Shown piece after piece: positions 9,050-17,165 of a stretch of DNA of 46,154 nucleotides. How positions within the stretch are numbered: position 1 is the first letter of the stretch; every line of letters begins with the position of its first letter. Position numbers and translations under genes: made by a program. A model generated the notes under the pieces. The model saw nothing but the letters and a program-made list of their open reading frames with translations. It had not been told where the DNA came from and made no database searches. The stretch is taken from positions 1-46,154 of the forward strand of contig CAVIJT010000020.1 of assembly GCA_963643465.1 (NCBI GenBank). Direction: 5' to 3'. The DNA is from CAG-411 sp963643465. GTDB lineage: Bacteria; Bacillota; Clostridia; Lachnospirales; Lachnospiraceae.

Positions 9050-9080
9050 AGGCGTGGTACAGAGATGTACCCGCCTTTTT
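9050..9080 (+). terminator. Terminator after the PFL gene, possible attenuator
   Basis: AGGCGTGGTACA (9050-9061) pairs with TGTACCCGCCT (9066-9076), with one bulged T and a GAGA loop, followed by TTTTT. A competing stem, TACCCG (9068-9073) with CGGGTA (9081-9086), would break it and place the T-run in a loop, so read-through into pepD could be regulated. Confidence 0.75.
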
Positions 9081-9112
9081 CGGGTAAAAATATAGTATGG
9101 AGGCGTATGGTC

Positions 9113-10558
9113 ATGTTGACAAATTTGAAACCACAAAAGGTATTTCAGTATTTTCAAGAGATTAGTAAAATTCCTAGAGGTTCGGGAAATACAACAGAAA
9201 TTAGCAAGTATCTTGTTGCCTTTGCAAAAGCACATGGATTAAAGTATCGTCAGGATTCTTATGAAAATGTGGTCATATGGAAAGATGCCAGTAAAGGATG
9301 TGAAGGAAAGCCTACGGTTATGCTTCAGGGACACATGGATATGGTGTGCGAAAAGGAATTAGATAGCAACCATGACTTTATGAAAGATCCGTTGGAGTTG
9401 TGTGTAGATGGAGATTATGTTTATGCAAAAGATACAACCTTAGGTGGAGATGATGGAATTGCAGTTGCATATGCTCTTGCAATTTTAGATGATGACAGTT
9501 TGGTACATCCTCCGTTAGAGGTGGTAATTACTACAGATGAAGAGACAGGAATGGATGGTGCGATTGGACTTTCCTGTGATGATTTACAGAGTAAATATTT
9601 TATAAATATTGATTCGGAAGAGGAAGGAACTCTTCTTACCAGTTGTGCTGGTGGAATGACAGTAAATGCAAGTTTTCCTATTCGAAAGTTGAAAAAGGAA
9701 GGTTATGTGGTACACATTGCATTGTCAGGTTTACAAGGTGGACATTCTGGAACAGAGATAGATAAAAATAGAGAAAATGCAGTATATATGCTTGGTAGAA
9801 TGATGACTGCTATGAATCACCGAAAAGTGGAATATCGTTTGATGGAGATTAATGGTGGACTAAAAGATAATGCAATTCCAAGAAGTGCAGAGCTGAATGT
9901 ACTTGTAAAAGAGAAAGAAAAGTCTTTGGCACAAATCAATGAGATTGCAGAAATGATAAAGAAGGAATTGCAATATAGTGAGCCTGATGCTACATTTACC
10001 ATTTCGGCATCTGAAAAACAGATGACAGAAATTATTGAGGAGAGTGTGACAAAAAAAGTGGCATTCTTTTTGGAGCAGACACCAAATGGCGTACAGCGAA
10101 TGAGTGCAGCTATTCCAGGCTTAGTGGAAAGTTCATTGAATATGGGAATTTGTAAAACAGACAAAAGCCAAGTCTTTTTCTCGTTTTCCCTTCGAAGTTC
10201 GGTGCAAAGTTATAAACTGTATATGAGAAATAAATTGATGGATTTGATTCAGGAATTAGGAGGCATCTTTGCAGAGAAAAGTGAGTATCCGGCTTGGGAA
10301 TATCGTGCAGATTCTAAATTGCGTGATATTATGGTGGAAGTTTATAAAGAACAGTATGGAACAGAGCCAAAAGTTGAGGCAATCCATGCAGGCTTGGAAT
10401 GTGGAATTTTAGCAGGGAAAATGCCAGAACTTGATATGGTTTCCATGGGACCGGATATTTTAGACATTCATACTCCAAAGGAACGTTTGGTTATTTCTTC
10501 TACTCAGCGTGTATATGAGTATTTGTTACGTGTATTAGAAAAAATTTGTCAGTCATAA
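9113..10558 (+). CDS. pepD: Aminoacyl-histidine dipeptidase (M20, PepD/PepV type)
   Basis: A 481-residue M20 metallopeptidase that cleaves Xaa-His and related dipeptides in the cytoplasm. Metal and catalytic motifs are visible: GHMDMV near residue 74 (first metal His plus catalytic Asp), GGDDGIAVA near 111 (bridging Asp), TDEETGMDGA near 145 (catalytic Glu), and HAGLECG near 426. The lid domain interrupts the fold between. I chose the ATG at 9113, 9 bases after GGAGG (9099-9103); the ATG at 9107 is only 3 bases away, and an earlier one at 9065 lies in the terminator. It may be expressed by read-through from the PFL gene or from an unseen promoter. Confidence 0.9.
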   Translation: MLTNLKPQKVFQYFQEISKIPRGSGNTTEISKYLVAFAKAHGLKYRQDSYENVVIWKDASKGCEGKPTVMLQGHMDMVCEKELDSNHDFMKDPLELCVDGDYVYAKDTTLGGDDGIAVAYALAILDDDSLVHPPLEVVITTDEETGMDGAIGLSCDDLQSKYFINIDSEEEGTLLTSCAGGMTVNASFPIRKLKKEGYVVHIALSGLQGGHSGTEIDKNRENAVYMLGRMMTAMNHRKVEYRLMEINGGLKDNAIPRSAELNVLVKEKEKSLAQINEIAEMIKKELQYSEPDATFTISASEKQMTEIIEESVTKKVAFFLEQTPNGVQRMSAAIPGLVESSLNMGICKTDKSQVFFSFSLRSSVQSYKLYMRNKLMDLIQELGGIFAEKSEYPAWEYRADSKLRDIMVEVYKEQYGTEPKVEAIHAGLECGILAGKMPELDMVSMGPDILDIHTPKERLVISSTQRVYEYLLRVLEKICQS

Positions 10559-10653
10559 ATTGGAAAACTGCCGCATATACTGATAAAGTCGTGTCAAAGT
10601 ATTGCTGTAGATTGGTTATAGTAATACGTGGGATGGATTTTGCGAATGCTATC

Positions 10654-10682
10654 TTCAAAATAGTGATAAAACATGTTATAAT
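10654..10682 (+). promoter_or_regulatory. Promoter for the alarmone synthetase leader
   Basis: TTCAAA (10654-10659), 17 bases, then a perfect TATAAT (10677-10682). Transcription would start near 10690, leaving an untranslated leader of about 175 bases before the synthetase ATG. Confidence 0.65.
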
Positions 10683-10689
10683 ATAGGAA

Positions 10690-10862
10690 TAGAATAACTT
10701 TATCAGACAGGACATGATGTAAGCCTCTAAGCGCAACTTAGGCGGTGGACATGTAAGCTGCACACCTGACAGCAAGTATACGGGGGCGTACTTGAATGTA
10801 AACGGAAGATGTGGTTCGCACGTATAGAAAAGAATGATGTATACGATCAGATTGGGAGGTAT
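10690..10862 (+). ncRNA. Structured 5' leader, candidate cis-regulatory RNA
   Basis: The leader before the alarmone synthetase is more GC-rich than neighbouring intergenic DNA and holds several hairpins. GCC-TC-TAAG / CTTA-GGC (10723-10743) has a CGCAA loop and a 2-base bulge. GCTG / CAGC lies at 10757-10773. CAAGTA-TA-CG / CGTACTTG (10773-10794) has a GGGG loop and another 2-base bulge. CGTATA / TATACG lies at 10821-10845. A short ATGTG/CACGT hairpin at 10809-10823 would compete with the last one. I compared it by memory with common riboswitch cores and found no match. It may be a regulatory leader or a stand-alone small RNA; conservation is unknown. Confidence 0.4.
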
Positions 10863-10865
10863 TAT

Positions 10866-11669
10866 ATGGAGTTACAATTATGGAGAAAGACATTAGAGCC
10901 ATACTCCTTAGCGGTAGACGAGTTAGTGGTGAAAATGAATCATATCAAGAACGAATTTGAATACGCGGGGGAATATTCGCCGATAGAATCCGTTTCCGGT
11001 CGCGTGAAAAAGATTTCTAGTATTTTGGAAAAAGCGCAGCGCAAACAGATTGAATTAGATGATGTGGAAAATAAATTAGATGACATTGCAGGTGTACGCA
11101 TTATATGTCGTTTTGTAGAGGATATTGAAAAAGTAGCGGAAATTCTTAGAAAACGTTCGGATATGAAAGTTGTACAAGAGAAGGACTATATTCGAAAACC
11201 AAAGAAAAGCGGATATCAAAGTTATCATTTGATTATCGAATATCAAGTGCAGACTCTTCAAGGACCAAAGAATATCAAGGCAGAGATACAAGTTCGAACG
11301 CTCGCCATGAATTTTTGGTCTACAGTGGAACATTCTTTGCAGTATAAATATAAGGGCAATATGCCGGAACATGTAAAGGATAAATTGTTAAAATCTGCAC
11401 AGGCTATTGTTACTTTGGATAGCGAGATGTCAGTTGTGCGTAAAGAGATTTTAGATGCCCAGCATTATTATCAGCATAAGACAACCGTAGTGTCCAATAT
11501 TCTTGCTAATATTGAAAATTTATATAAGGTTGCCAATAAGAGAGAAGTGCTAAAAATACAGGATGAATTTTTGGCTATTTATAAAGAGGACAACATAAAT
11601 AAAATAGAACGTTTTGGGCAGGAATTGGATATTGTTGCAGAAAGTTATCGGGCGCAGAGAATTTTTTAG
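10866..11669 (+). CDS. Small alarmone synthetase (RelQ-like)
   Basis: A 267-residue single-domain RelA/SpoT synthetase that makes (p)ppGpp from ATP and GDP/GTP. The hydrolase, TGS and ACT domains of long Rel proteins are absent, as in RelQ/RelP. Conserved pieces are DDIAGVRIICRF near residue 73, KKSGYQSYHLIIEY near 116 and AEIQVRTLAMNFWSTVEH near 141, carrying the catalytic Glu and the nucleotide contacts. A C-terminal helical region follows, which in RelQ helps tetramers form. Start ATG 10866 has GGGAGG at 10854-10859; the in-frame ATG at 10809 would add 19 non-conserved residues and sits inside the leader. It stands alone, with its own promoter. Confidence 0.88.
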   Translation: MELQLWRKTLEPYSLAVDELVVKMNHIKNEFEYAGEYSPIESVSGRVKKISSILEKAQRKQIELDDVENKLDDIAGVRIICRFVEDIEKVAEILRKRSDMKVVQEKDYIRKPKKSGYQSYHLIIEYQVQTLQGPKNIKAEIQVRTLAMNFWSTVEHSLQYKYKGNMPEHVKDKLLKSAQAIVTLDSEMSVVRKEILDAQHYYQHKTTVVSNILANIENLYKVANKREVLKIQDEFLAIYKEDNINKIERFGQELDIVAESYRAQRIF

Positions 11670-11710
11670 GGATATGAGTGGTAACTATATAGAAACTAAA
11701 AACAGGATGA

Positions 11711-11738
11711 TGGGGTTGTTGTGTTTACAACAGCCTCA
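11711..11738 (+). terminator. Hairpin after the alarmone synthetase, weak terminator
   Basis: TGGGGTTGTTG (11711-11721) pairs with CAACAGCCTCA (11728-11738) with G-U pairs. No T-run follows, so termination would be inefficient; it may instead be part of the leader of the next gene. Confidence 0.35.
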
Positions 11739-11768
11739 TTGTGCATATACATATAAATTTCAGATAGG

Positions 11769-13145
11769 ATGAGTGGATTGAGATTACCAGAAGAATATAC
11801 AGAACGTATGGAGCGTTTGCTTGGTGAAGAAGAATACAAAGAGTATATAGATAGTTTTGAGAAGAAAAATGTAAGAGGACTTCGTGTAAATACATTAAAA
11901 ATATCGCCAGAGGAGTTTGAAAAAATATCTCCTTTTGCATTAAAGAAAATACCATGGACCGATAATGGATATTATTATGAAGATGATGTACAGCCAGCTA
12001 AACATCCATACTATTATGCTGGTTTGTATTACATTCAGGAACCGTCAGCTATGACCCCCGCACAATTGCTTCCTGTGGAACCAGGAGATTGTGTTTTAGA
12101 CGTGTGTGCAGCACCGGGGGGAAAGAGTACAGAATTGGCGGCTAAATTAAAAGGAGAGGGTGTACTGGTATCTAATGATATTAGTAATTCCAGAGCCAAA
12201 GCCTTGCTAAAAAATATTGAGTTAATGGGCGTAAAAAACGCCTATGTAGTCAGTGAGGTTCCTGAAAATTTAGTATCCAGGTTTCAAGGATATTTTGATA
12301 AAATATTGATTGATGCGCCTTGTTCTGGAGAGGGAATGTTTCGAAAAGAACCTTCTATGGTAAAAAGCTGGGAAGAGCATGGCGTTGCCTTTTTTGAAAA
12401 ACTCCAGAAAGGCATTATAGACAGTGTAGTAAAAATGCTAAAACCGGGCGGAAAAATTTTATATTCTACCTGTACGTTTTCTCCAGAGGAGGACGAAGGA
12501 AGTATGAAATATTTACTGGAGCAGCATCCAGAATTTTCCATTGAAAAACCAGAAAAGGTATGGCACGAATTTGCACCGGGACATCCGGAATGGGTGGATG
12601 GACCAGAAGAATTAAAAGAATGTATTCGTTTGTGGCCACATAAGTTGGAAGGTGAGGGGCATTTTATTGCATTGCTTTCAAAAGACGGAGAACAGGGGCA
12701 GAAGGCAGAGTTTTCAGGAAAGAAAAAGTTTGTAATGCCAGAAGAGGCAGCAGAGTTTTTCAAGCATATTAAGATGCCAATGGATTTGTCAAAATGTGTG
12801 CAGGTGAAAGATAAATTGATGTATTTACCGGATGGAACGGTAGATATGAAAGGATATCGTGTACTGCGAAGTGGGTTATATTTAGGTGATTTAAAAAAGA
12901 ATCGTTTTGAGCCAAGCCAATCTCTTGCCATGGCACTTAAAATGGAAGAGTATGATCAGGTGGTAAATTATTCTGCAGAGGATATTCAGGTTCGTAAATA
13001 CTTAAAGGGAGAAACCTTGGAGATTGACGATTCAAAAGCAAGTGGGTTGTATTTGATTTGTGTAGATGGGTATCCTTTAGGCTGGGCAAAAGCCAATAAA
13101 GGAAAGTTGAAAAATAAATATCATTCTGGATGGAGGATGTTTTAA
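11769..13145 (+). CDS. RsmF/RsmB-type rRNA cytosine-C5 methyltransferase
   Basis: A 458-residue SAM-dependent RNA m5C methyltransferase of the NOL1/NOP2/sun family. The SAM site is LDVCAAPGGKSTELA near residue 110; Cys185 in DAPCSGEGMF and Cys235 in STCTFSPEED are the two cysteines of the covalent mechanism. An N-terminal RNA-binding segment and a C-terminal PUA-like extension (about 330-458) resemble RsmF (YebU). The ATG at 11769 has a poor ribosome site; a TTG at 11778 is an alternative start. It opens a cluster with three further RNA-modification genes, and the next gene starts 3 bases after its stop. The exact rRNA target cannot be told from sequence. Confidence 0.88.
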   Translation: MSGLRLPEEYTERMERLLGEEEYKEYIDSFEKKNVRGLRVNTLKISPEEFEKISPFALKKIPWTDNGYYYEDDVQPAKHPYYYAGLYYIQEPSAMTPAQLLPVEPGDCVLDVCAAPGGKSTELAAKLKGEGVLVSNDISNSRAKALLKNIELMGVKNAYVVSEVPENLVSRFQGYFDKILIDAPCSGEGMFRKEPSMVKSWEEHGVAFFEKLQKGIIDSVVKMLKPGGKILYSTCTFSPEEDEGSMKYLLEQHPEFSIEKPEKVWHEFAPGHPEWVDGPEELKECIRLWPHKLEGEGHFIALLSKDGEQGQKAEFSGKKKFVMPEEAAEFFKHIKMPMDLSKCVQVKDKLMYLPDGTVDMKGYRVLRSGLYLGDLKKNRFEPSQSLAMALKMEEYDQVVNYSAEDIQVRKYLKGETLEIDDSKASGLYLICVDGYPLGWAKANKGKLKNKYHSGWRMF

Positions 13146-13148
13146 CAG

Positions 13149-13862
13149 ATGAGATTGGATAAATATCTTTCCAACATGGGAATTGGAACTAGAAGTGAGG
13201 TAAAGACCTATATAAAGAAAGGTCGGGTAATGGTTAATGGAGAGAGAGCAGATGGTCCGGAGCAAAAGATAGATGAGAAAGTGGACCAGATTGCTTTTGA
13301 TGACCAGATGGTGAGTTTTGTAGAAATGCAATATTTTATGCTTCATAAGCCTGCAGGTGTAGTGACTGCCACAGAGGACAAGCGTGAGAAAACAGTATTA
13401 GATTTATTGGAATCACCTATAAAGAAGCAACTTTTTCCGGTAGGCAGACTGGATAAAGATACGGAAGGACTTTTGCTCATTACAAATGATGGTCCTTTGG
13501 CACATCAATTATTGTCACCAAAAAAGCATGTTGAAAAAAGGTACTATGCAAAGATTGCAGGTAAGGTCACAGAGAAAGATGTAAAAATTTTCTCAGAAGG
13601 AATGGATTTAGGGGATTTTACCACTATGCCGGCAAAGCTTGAGATTTTAACATCTGGAGAAGAATCAGAAATAGAAGTGACAATCTGTGAAGGAAAATTT
13701 CATCAAGTAAAGCGTATGTTTGAAAAAGTAAATAAAAAAGTGTTGTATTTAAAAAGAATTTCTATGGGAAAATTATGTTTAGATGCACATTTGGCAGCAG
13801 GAGAGTACCGAGCATTGACAGAGAAAGAAATTGCAGAATTAAAAGATTGTGAAGCAAAATAA
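13149..13862 (+). CDS. RsuA/RluB-family rRNA pseudouridine synthase
   Basis: A 237-residue pseudouridine synthase. An N-terminal S4 RNA-binding domain (1-60, MRLDKYLSNMGIGTRSEV) is followed by the catalytic domain with Asp102 in GRLDKDTEGLLL. KVNKKVLYLKRISMG near 195 completes the family signature. The length and S4-plus-catalytic layout resemble RsuA (16S U516), but RluB/E/F-type 23S targets cannot be excluded. It is translationally linked to the upstream methyltransferase (3-base gap), so both probably serve ribosome maturation. Confidence 0.9.
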   Translation: MRLDKYLSNMGIGTRSEVKTYIKKGRVMVNGERADGPEQKIDEKVDQIAFDDQMVSFVEMQYFMLHKPAGVVTATEDKREKTVLDLLESPIKKQLFPVGRLDKDTEGLLLITNDGPLAHQLLSPKKHVEKRYYAKIAGKVTEKDVKIFSEGMDLGDFTTMPAKLEILTSGEESEIEVTICEGKFHQVKRMFEKVNKKVLYLKRISMGKLCLDAHLAAGEYRALTEKEIAELKDCEAK

Positions 13863-13925
13863 TTGGGTGGTTTGCTGGAGGAATAGTAAGCGGTATTGCA
13901 AATACACAGGAAAAGGATGAAAACA

Positions 13926-14579
13926 ATGAGACATATTTGGGAAGAAAAAGAAGCTGTAATTTTTGATTTAGATGGAACTGTTGTGGATTCTATGTGGGTT
14001 TGGCCGGAAGTAGATATAGAATTTTTAGGGCAGCATGGAATGGAACTTCCAGATGATTTGCAAAAGGCATTAGATGGGAAAAGTTTCTATGAGTCTGCAG
14101 TGTATATTAAAAACCGGTTTGGTTTAGAGGAATCCGTGGAAGAGTTGATGGACATATGGAATCATATGGCTATGGATATGTATGTGCATAAAGTAAAGAA
14201 GAAAGAATATGTGGAAGCATTTTTAAAAGAATTAAAGCAAAAAGGCATTAAGACAGGTATTGCCAGCAGTAATTCTCATGTGCTTGTAGAAGCCACTCTT
14301 AAGGCAAATGGTATATTAGAATATTTTGATTCGGTGCATACTGCCAATGAAGTGGCGCAGGGAAAGCCATCTCCAGACATTTATCTTTTAGTGGCAGATG
14401 ATTTGCAAGTAAAACCAGAGAACTGTCTTATTTTTGAGGATATTGTAATGGGAATTTTAGCAGGAAAAAATGCAGGAATGAAAACTTGTGCCATTTATGA
14501 CAGCTATTCTGCAGATGACGATGAGAATAAGCGGAAAACTGCAGATTATTATATTCATTCTTATAAGGAGCTACTATGA
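13926..14579 (+). CDS. HAD-family phosphatase (beta-phosphoglucomutase-like)
   Basis: A 217-residue HAD-superfamily hydrolase of subfamily IA. Motif I is FDLDGTVVDS near residue 12, with the nucleophile and acid/base aspartates; SSNS near 117 is motif II, the Lys in QGKPSPDIYL is motif III, and FEDIVMG near 177 is motif IV. The helical cap lies between motifs I and II. Substrate cannot be predicted; such enzymes clear sugar phosphates or nucleotides. GGA at 13915-13917 precedes the chosen ATG; in-frame starts at 13917 and 13896 are less convincing. Its stop overlaps the start of the YgiQ gene by 4 bases. Confidence 0.85.
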   Translation: MRHIWEEKEAVIFDLDGTVVDSMWVWPEVDIEFLGQHGMELPDDLQKALDGKSFYESAVYIKNRFGLEESVEELMDIWNHMAMDMYVHKVKKKEYVEAFLKELKQKGIKTGIASSNSHVLVEATLKANGILEYFDSVHTANEVAQGKPSPDIYLLVADDLQVKPENCLIFEDIVMGILAGKNAGMKTCAIYDSYSADDDENKRKTADYYIHSYKELL

Positions 14580-16564
14580 GAGATTTTTTACCAATTTCAA
14601 AAGAGGATATGAAAAAGCGAGGCTGGGAGCAGTGTGATTTTGTCTATGTGATAGGAGATGCCTATGTAGACCATCATTCTTTTGGTCCGGCGATTATTTC
14701 CAGAGTGTTAGAGAGTCATGGCTTTAAAGTGGGAATCATTTCTCAGCCTGATTGGAAAGACGAGGAATCGGTAAAGGTATTAGGAAAACCAAGACTGGGT
14801 TTTCTTATTTGTGCAGGAAATATGGATACTATGGTGAATCATTATACGGTAAATAAGAAACACCGTCATTTTGATAATTATTCACCGGGAGGCCAGATGG
14901 GAAAACGACCGGATCGGGCAACTATCGTATATGGAAATTTAGTAAAAAAAGCATATAAGGATGTTCCAGTCATTATTGGTGGGATAGAGGCAAGTTTGCG
15001 ACGATTAGGACACTACGACTATTGGAGCAATAAAATGAAACGTTCTATTCTTCTTGATTCTGGAGCGGATATTTTATCTTACGGAATGGGCGAACACTCT
15101 ATTGTTGAGATTGCGGAGGCTTTAGATAGCGGAATTAATGTGAGGGACATTACCTTTATCAAAGGAACGGTGTACCGAGCAAAAAGTACAGAAGATTTAT
15201 ATGATTTTATCCAGTTGCCATCCTATCCGGAGATTGTGGAACATAAAAAGACCTATGCAGAAAGTTTTTATAAGCAATACTGCAACACAGACCCGTTTTC
15301 TGCAAAGATTTTGGTAGAGCAGTACAAAGAAAAAGAGTATGTGGTGCAAAATCCACCGGCAATGCCACTTTCAAAGGAAGAGATGGATGCGGTATATAGT
15401 CTTCCGTATATGCGAACTTACCATCCAATTTATGAAAAGGATGGAGGAATTCCTGCAATCAAAGAATTGAAGTTTAGTTTAGTAAGTAATCGTGGATGCT
15501 TTGGTGGTTGTAGTTTTTGTGCTTTGACGTTTCATCAGGGACGTATCATCCAGTGTAGGAGTCATGAGTCTATTATTGAGGAGGCAAAGATAGTTACAGA
15601 AGATCCGGAATTTAAGGGCTACATCAATGATGTGGGAGGGCCTACTGCAAACTTTCGGGATACTGCATGTGAAAAACAAAAAACAAAAGGTGTTTGTGTC
15701 AACAAGCAGTGCTTGTTTCCAAAACCTTGTGCCAACTTGAAAATAGATCATAAAGATTATCTTTCTTTGCTTCGAAAACTTCGAAAACTTCCAAAAGTAA
15801 AGAAAGTATTTATTCGTTCCGGAATACGATTTGACTATTTGATACATGACAAGGATAGCACATTTATGAGAGAGTTGTGCCAACATCATGTAAGTGGACA
15901 GTTGAAAGTTGCACCGGAGCATATATCGGATCAAGTGTTATCTTTGATGGGAAAACCTGGAAATGATGTATATGAAGCCTTTATTCAGAGTTATAAGAAG
16001 ACAAACAAACTTGTGGGAAAGGAACAGTATGTAGTGCCATATTTGATGTCCTCCCATCCGGGTTCCACTATGAAAGAGGCGGTGGAGCTTGCAGAGTATA
16101 TTCGGGATTTGGGATATATGCCGGAGCAGGTGCAGGACTTTTACCCAACGCCATCTACTATTTCCACTTGTATGTACTATACAGGATTTGATCCAAGAAC
16201 TATGAAAAAAGTATATGTGCCAAAAAATCCTCATGAAAAAGAGATGCAGCGTGCGTTGATTCAGTACCGAAATCCAGACAATTATGATTTGGTGATGGAG
16301 GCTTTGCATGTGGCACATAGAACGGATTTGATAGGATTTGGTGAGAAGTGTTTGATTCGTCCACGTAAATTGAAACAGGAGACTGGTAAAGATGGCAAAA
16401 GGAAGAATGCTTATTCTGGTCATGGGAATGGGACAAAAAAGAAACACAGTGGGCAAGTTGCAAGCAAGCAGTCCATGAAAGGAATTGGAGCAGGCAAAAA
16501 AAGCAGCAAAGTGTCACAGCCAAAGAAGAAAAAGAAGACCATTCGAAATGTGCATAAAAAATAA
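14576..16564 (+). CDS. YgiQ family radical SAM protein
   Basis: A 662-residue YgiQ-type radical SAM protein. The iron-sulfur cysteines are Cys308, Cys312 and Cys315 in GCFGGCSFC. The N-terminal 300 residues are the YgiQ-specific B12-binding-like region (VIGDAYVDHHSFGPAII near 24). The last 60 residues are very basic (KKKK tracts), which suggests RNA or nucleic-acid contact, though that is inference. No substrate is established for the family. ATGA coupling to the HAD gene and its place among RNA modifiers hint at a role in RNA or translation. Confidence 0.9.
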   Translation: MRDFLPISKEDMKKRGWEQCDFVYVIGDAYVDHHSFGPAIISRVLESHGFKVGIISQPDWKDEESVKVLGKPRLGFLICAGNMDTMVNHYTVNKKHRHFDNYSPGGQMGKRPDRATIVYGNLVKKAYKDVPVIIGGIEASLRRLGHYDYWSNKMKRSILLDSGADILSYGMGEHSIVEIAEALDSGINVRDITFIKGTVYRAKSTEDLYDFIQLPSYPEIVEHKKTYAESFYKQYCNTDPFSAKILVEQYKEKEYVVQNPPAMPLSKEEMDAVYSLPYMRTYHPIYEKDGGIPAIKELKFSLVSNRGCFGGCSFCALTFHQGRIIQCRSHESIIEEAKIVTEDPEFKGYINDVGGPTANFRDTACEKQKTKGVCVNKQCLFPKPCANLKIDHKDYLSLLRKLRKLPKVKKVFIRSGIRFDYLIHDKDSTFMRELCQHHVSGQLKVAPEHISDQVLSLMGKPGNDVYEAFIQSYKKTNKLVGKEQYVVPYLMSSHPGSTMKEAVELAEYIRDLGYMPEQVQDFYPTPSTISTCMYYTGFDPRTMKKVYVPKNPHEKEMQRALIQYRNPDNYDLVMEALHVAHRTDLIGFGEKCLIRPRKLKQETGKDGKRKNAYSGHGNGTKKKHSGQVASKQSMKGIGAGKKSSKVSQPKKKKKTIRNVHKK

Positions 16565-16584
16565 AAGTAGAAGTGAGGAACAAT

Positions 16585-17151
16585 ATGTTTAAGAAGAAAA
16601 AGGGAGAATACGGATATATTGCTAAGTCAAAACGGATAGATGTGATAAAGATGCTTTTGTATGTGGGAGTTGCGTTAGCTGTTTTTGGTTTGGGTTTAAT
16701 TTTGAATAAGATGTCATATGAAAATATTTTTACGGTACTGGCTATTTTATTTGTGTTGCCGTGGGCAAGAGTGTTAGTGGAATTTATAGTATTTTTTCCA
16801 TATAGCACACCAAGCAAAGAGCAATATGACAAAGTGGCATCTGCCATTGGAGAAGATGCGGTGCTTGCATCAGATATGGTGATTACATCTACAGAAAAAT
16901 CTATGGGATTAAGCTTTTTGGTTATGGGAAATGGCTATGTGGTAGGTCTTGTAATGAACCAAAAACAAAATGTAGATGAAATACAGAACTATTTGCGCAA
17001 AGGGGTAAATAACTGGAGCGATAAATATTGTGTAAAAATGTATAGTAATTTTAATGAGTTTCTGAAAGATGTGAAAGAGGCAAAAGAAAAAGAAATTACG
17101 GAAAAAGAGAGAGAAAACGTGGAGAAGTTTATTTTTTCTCTCGTTGTATAA
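16585..17151 (+). CDS. Conserved small membrane protein, function unknown
   Basis: A 188-residue protein not assigned to a known family. A basic start (MFKKKKGEYGYIAKSKR) leads to two membrane segments at about residues 23-45 and 50-70, then a soluble domain of about 115 residues with mixed alpha/beta character and a highly charged end. Positive residues at the N-terminus predict that both ends are cytoplasmic. The ATG at 16585 has GAGG at 16575-16578; the in-frame GTG at 16573 is too close. It sits between YgiQ and an RluA-type synthase with gaps of 20 and 14 bases, so it is part of the operon. Confidence 0.7.
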   Translation: MFKKKKGEYGYIAKSKRIDVIKMLLYVGVALAVFGLGLILNKMSYENIFTVLAILFVLPWARVLVEFIVFFPYSTPSKEQYDKVASAIGEDAVLASDMVITSTEKSMGLSFLVMGNGYVVGLVMNQKQNVDEIQNYLRKGVNNWSDKYCVKMYSNFNEFLKDVKEAKEKEITEKERENVEKFIFSLVV

Positions 17152-17165
17152 GAAAAGAGGTTGGC

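Noticed and set aside
10500..10775. Minus-strand frame of 91 codons in the gap before the alarmone synthetase
   Set aside because: No ribosome site and it crosses the plus-strand promoter and leader structure; composition looks random.
10690..10862. Leader as a c-di-GMP, NiCo, ZTP, THF or SRP RNA
   Set aside because: The diagnostic cores of these classes are absent as far as I can recall them.
12284..12931. Long open frame on the minus strand (215 codons)
   Set aside because: It lies wholly inside the methyltransferase gene, shows no domain, and has Ser/Pro/Phe-rich composition typical of an antisense shadow.
15770..15795. Tandem 12-base repeat (CTTCGAAAA units)
   Set aside because: It encodes Leu-Arg-Lys repeats within YgiQ and has only two copies; not a repeat element.
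16200..16847. Long open frame on the minus strand (215 codons)
   Set aside because: Overlaps the YgiQ and membrane protein genes, no recognisable motif and no ribosome site.
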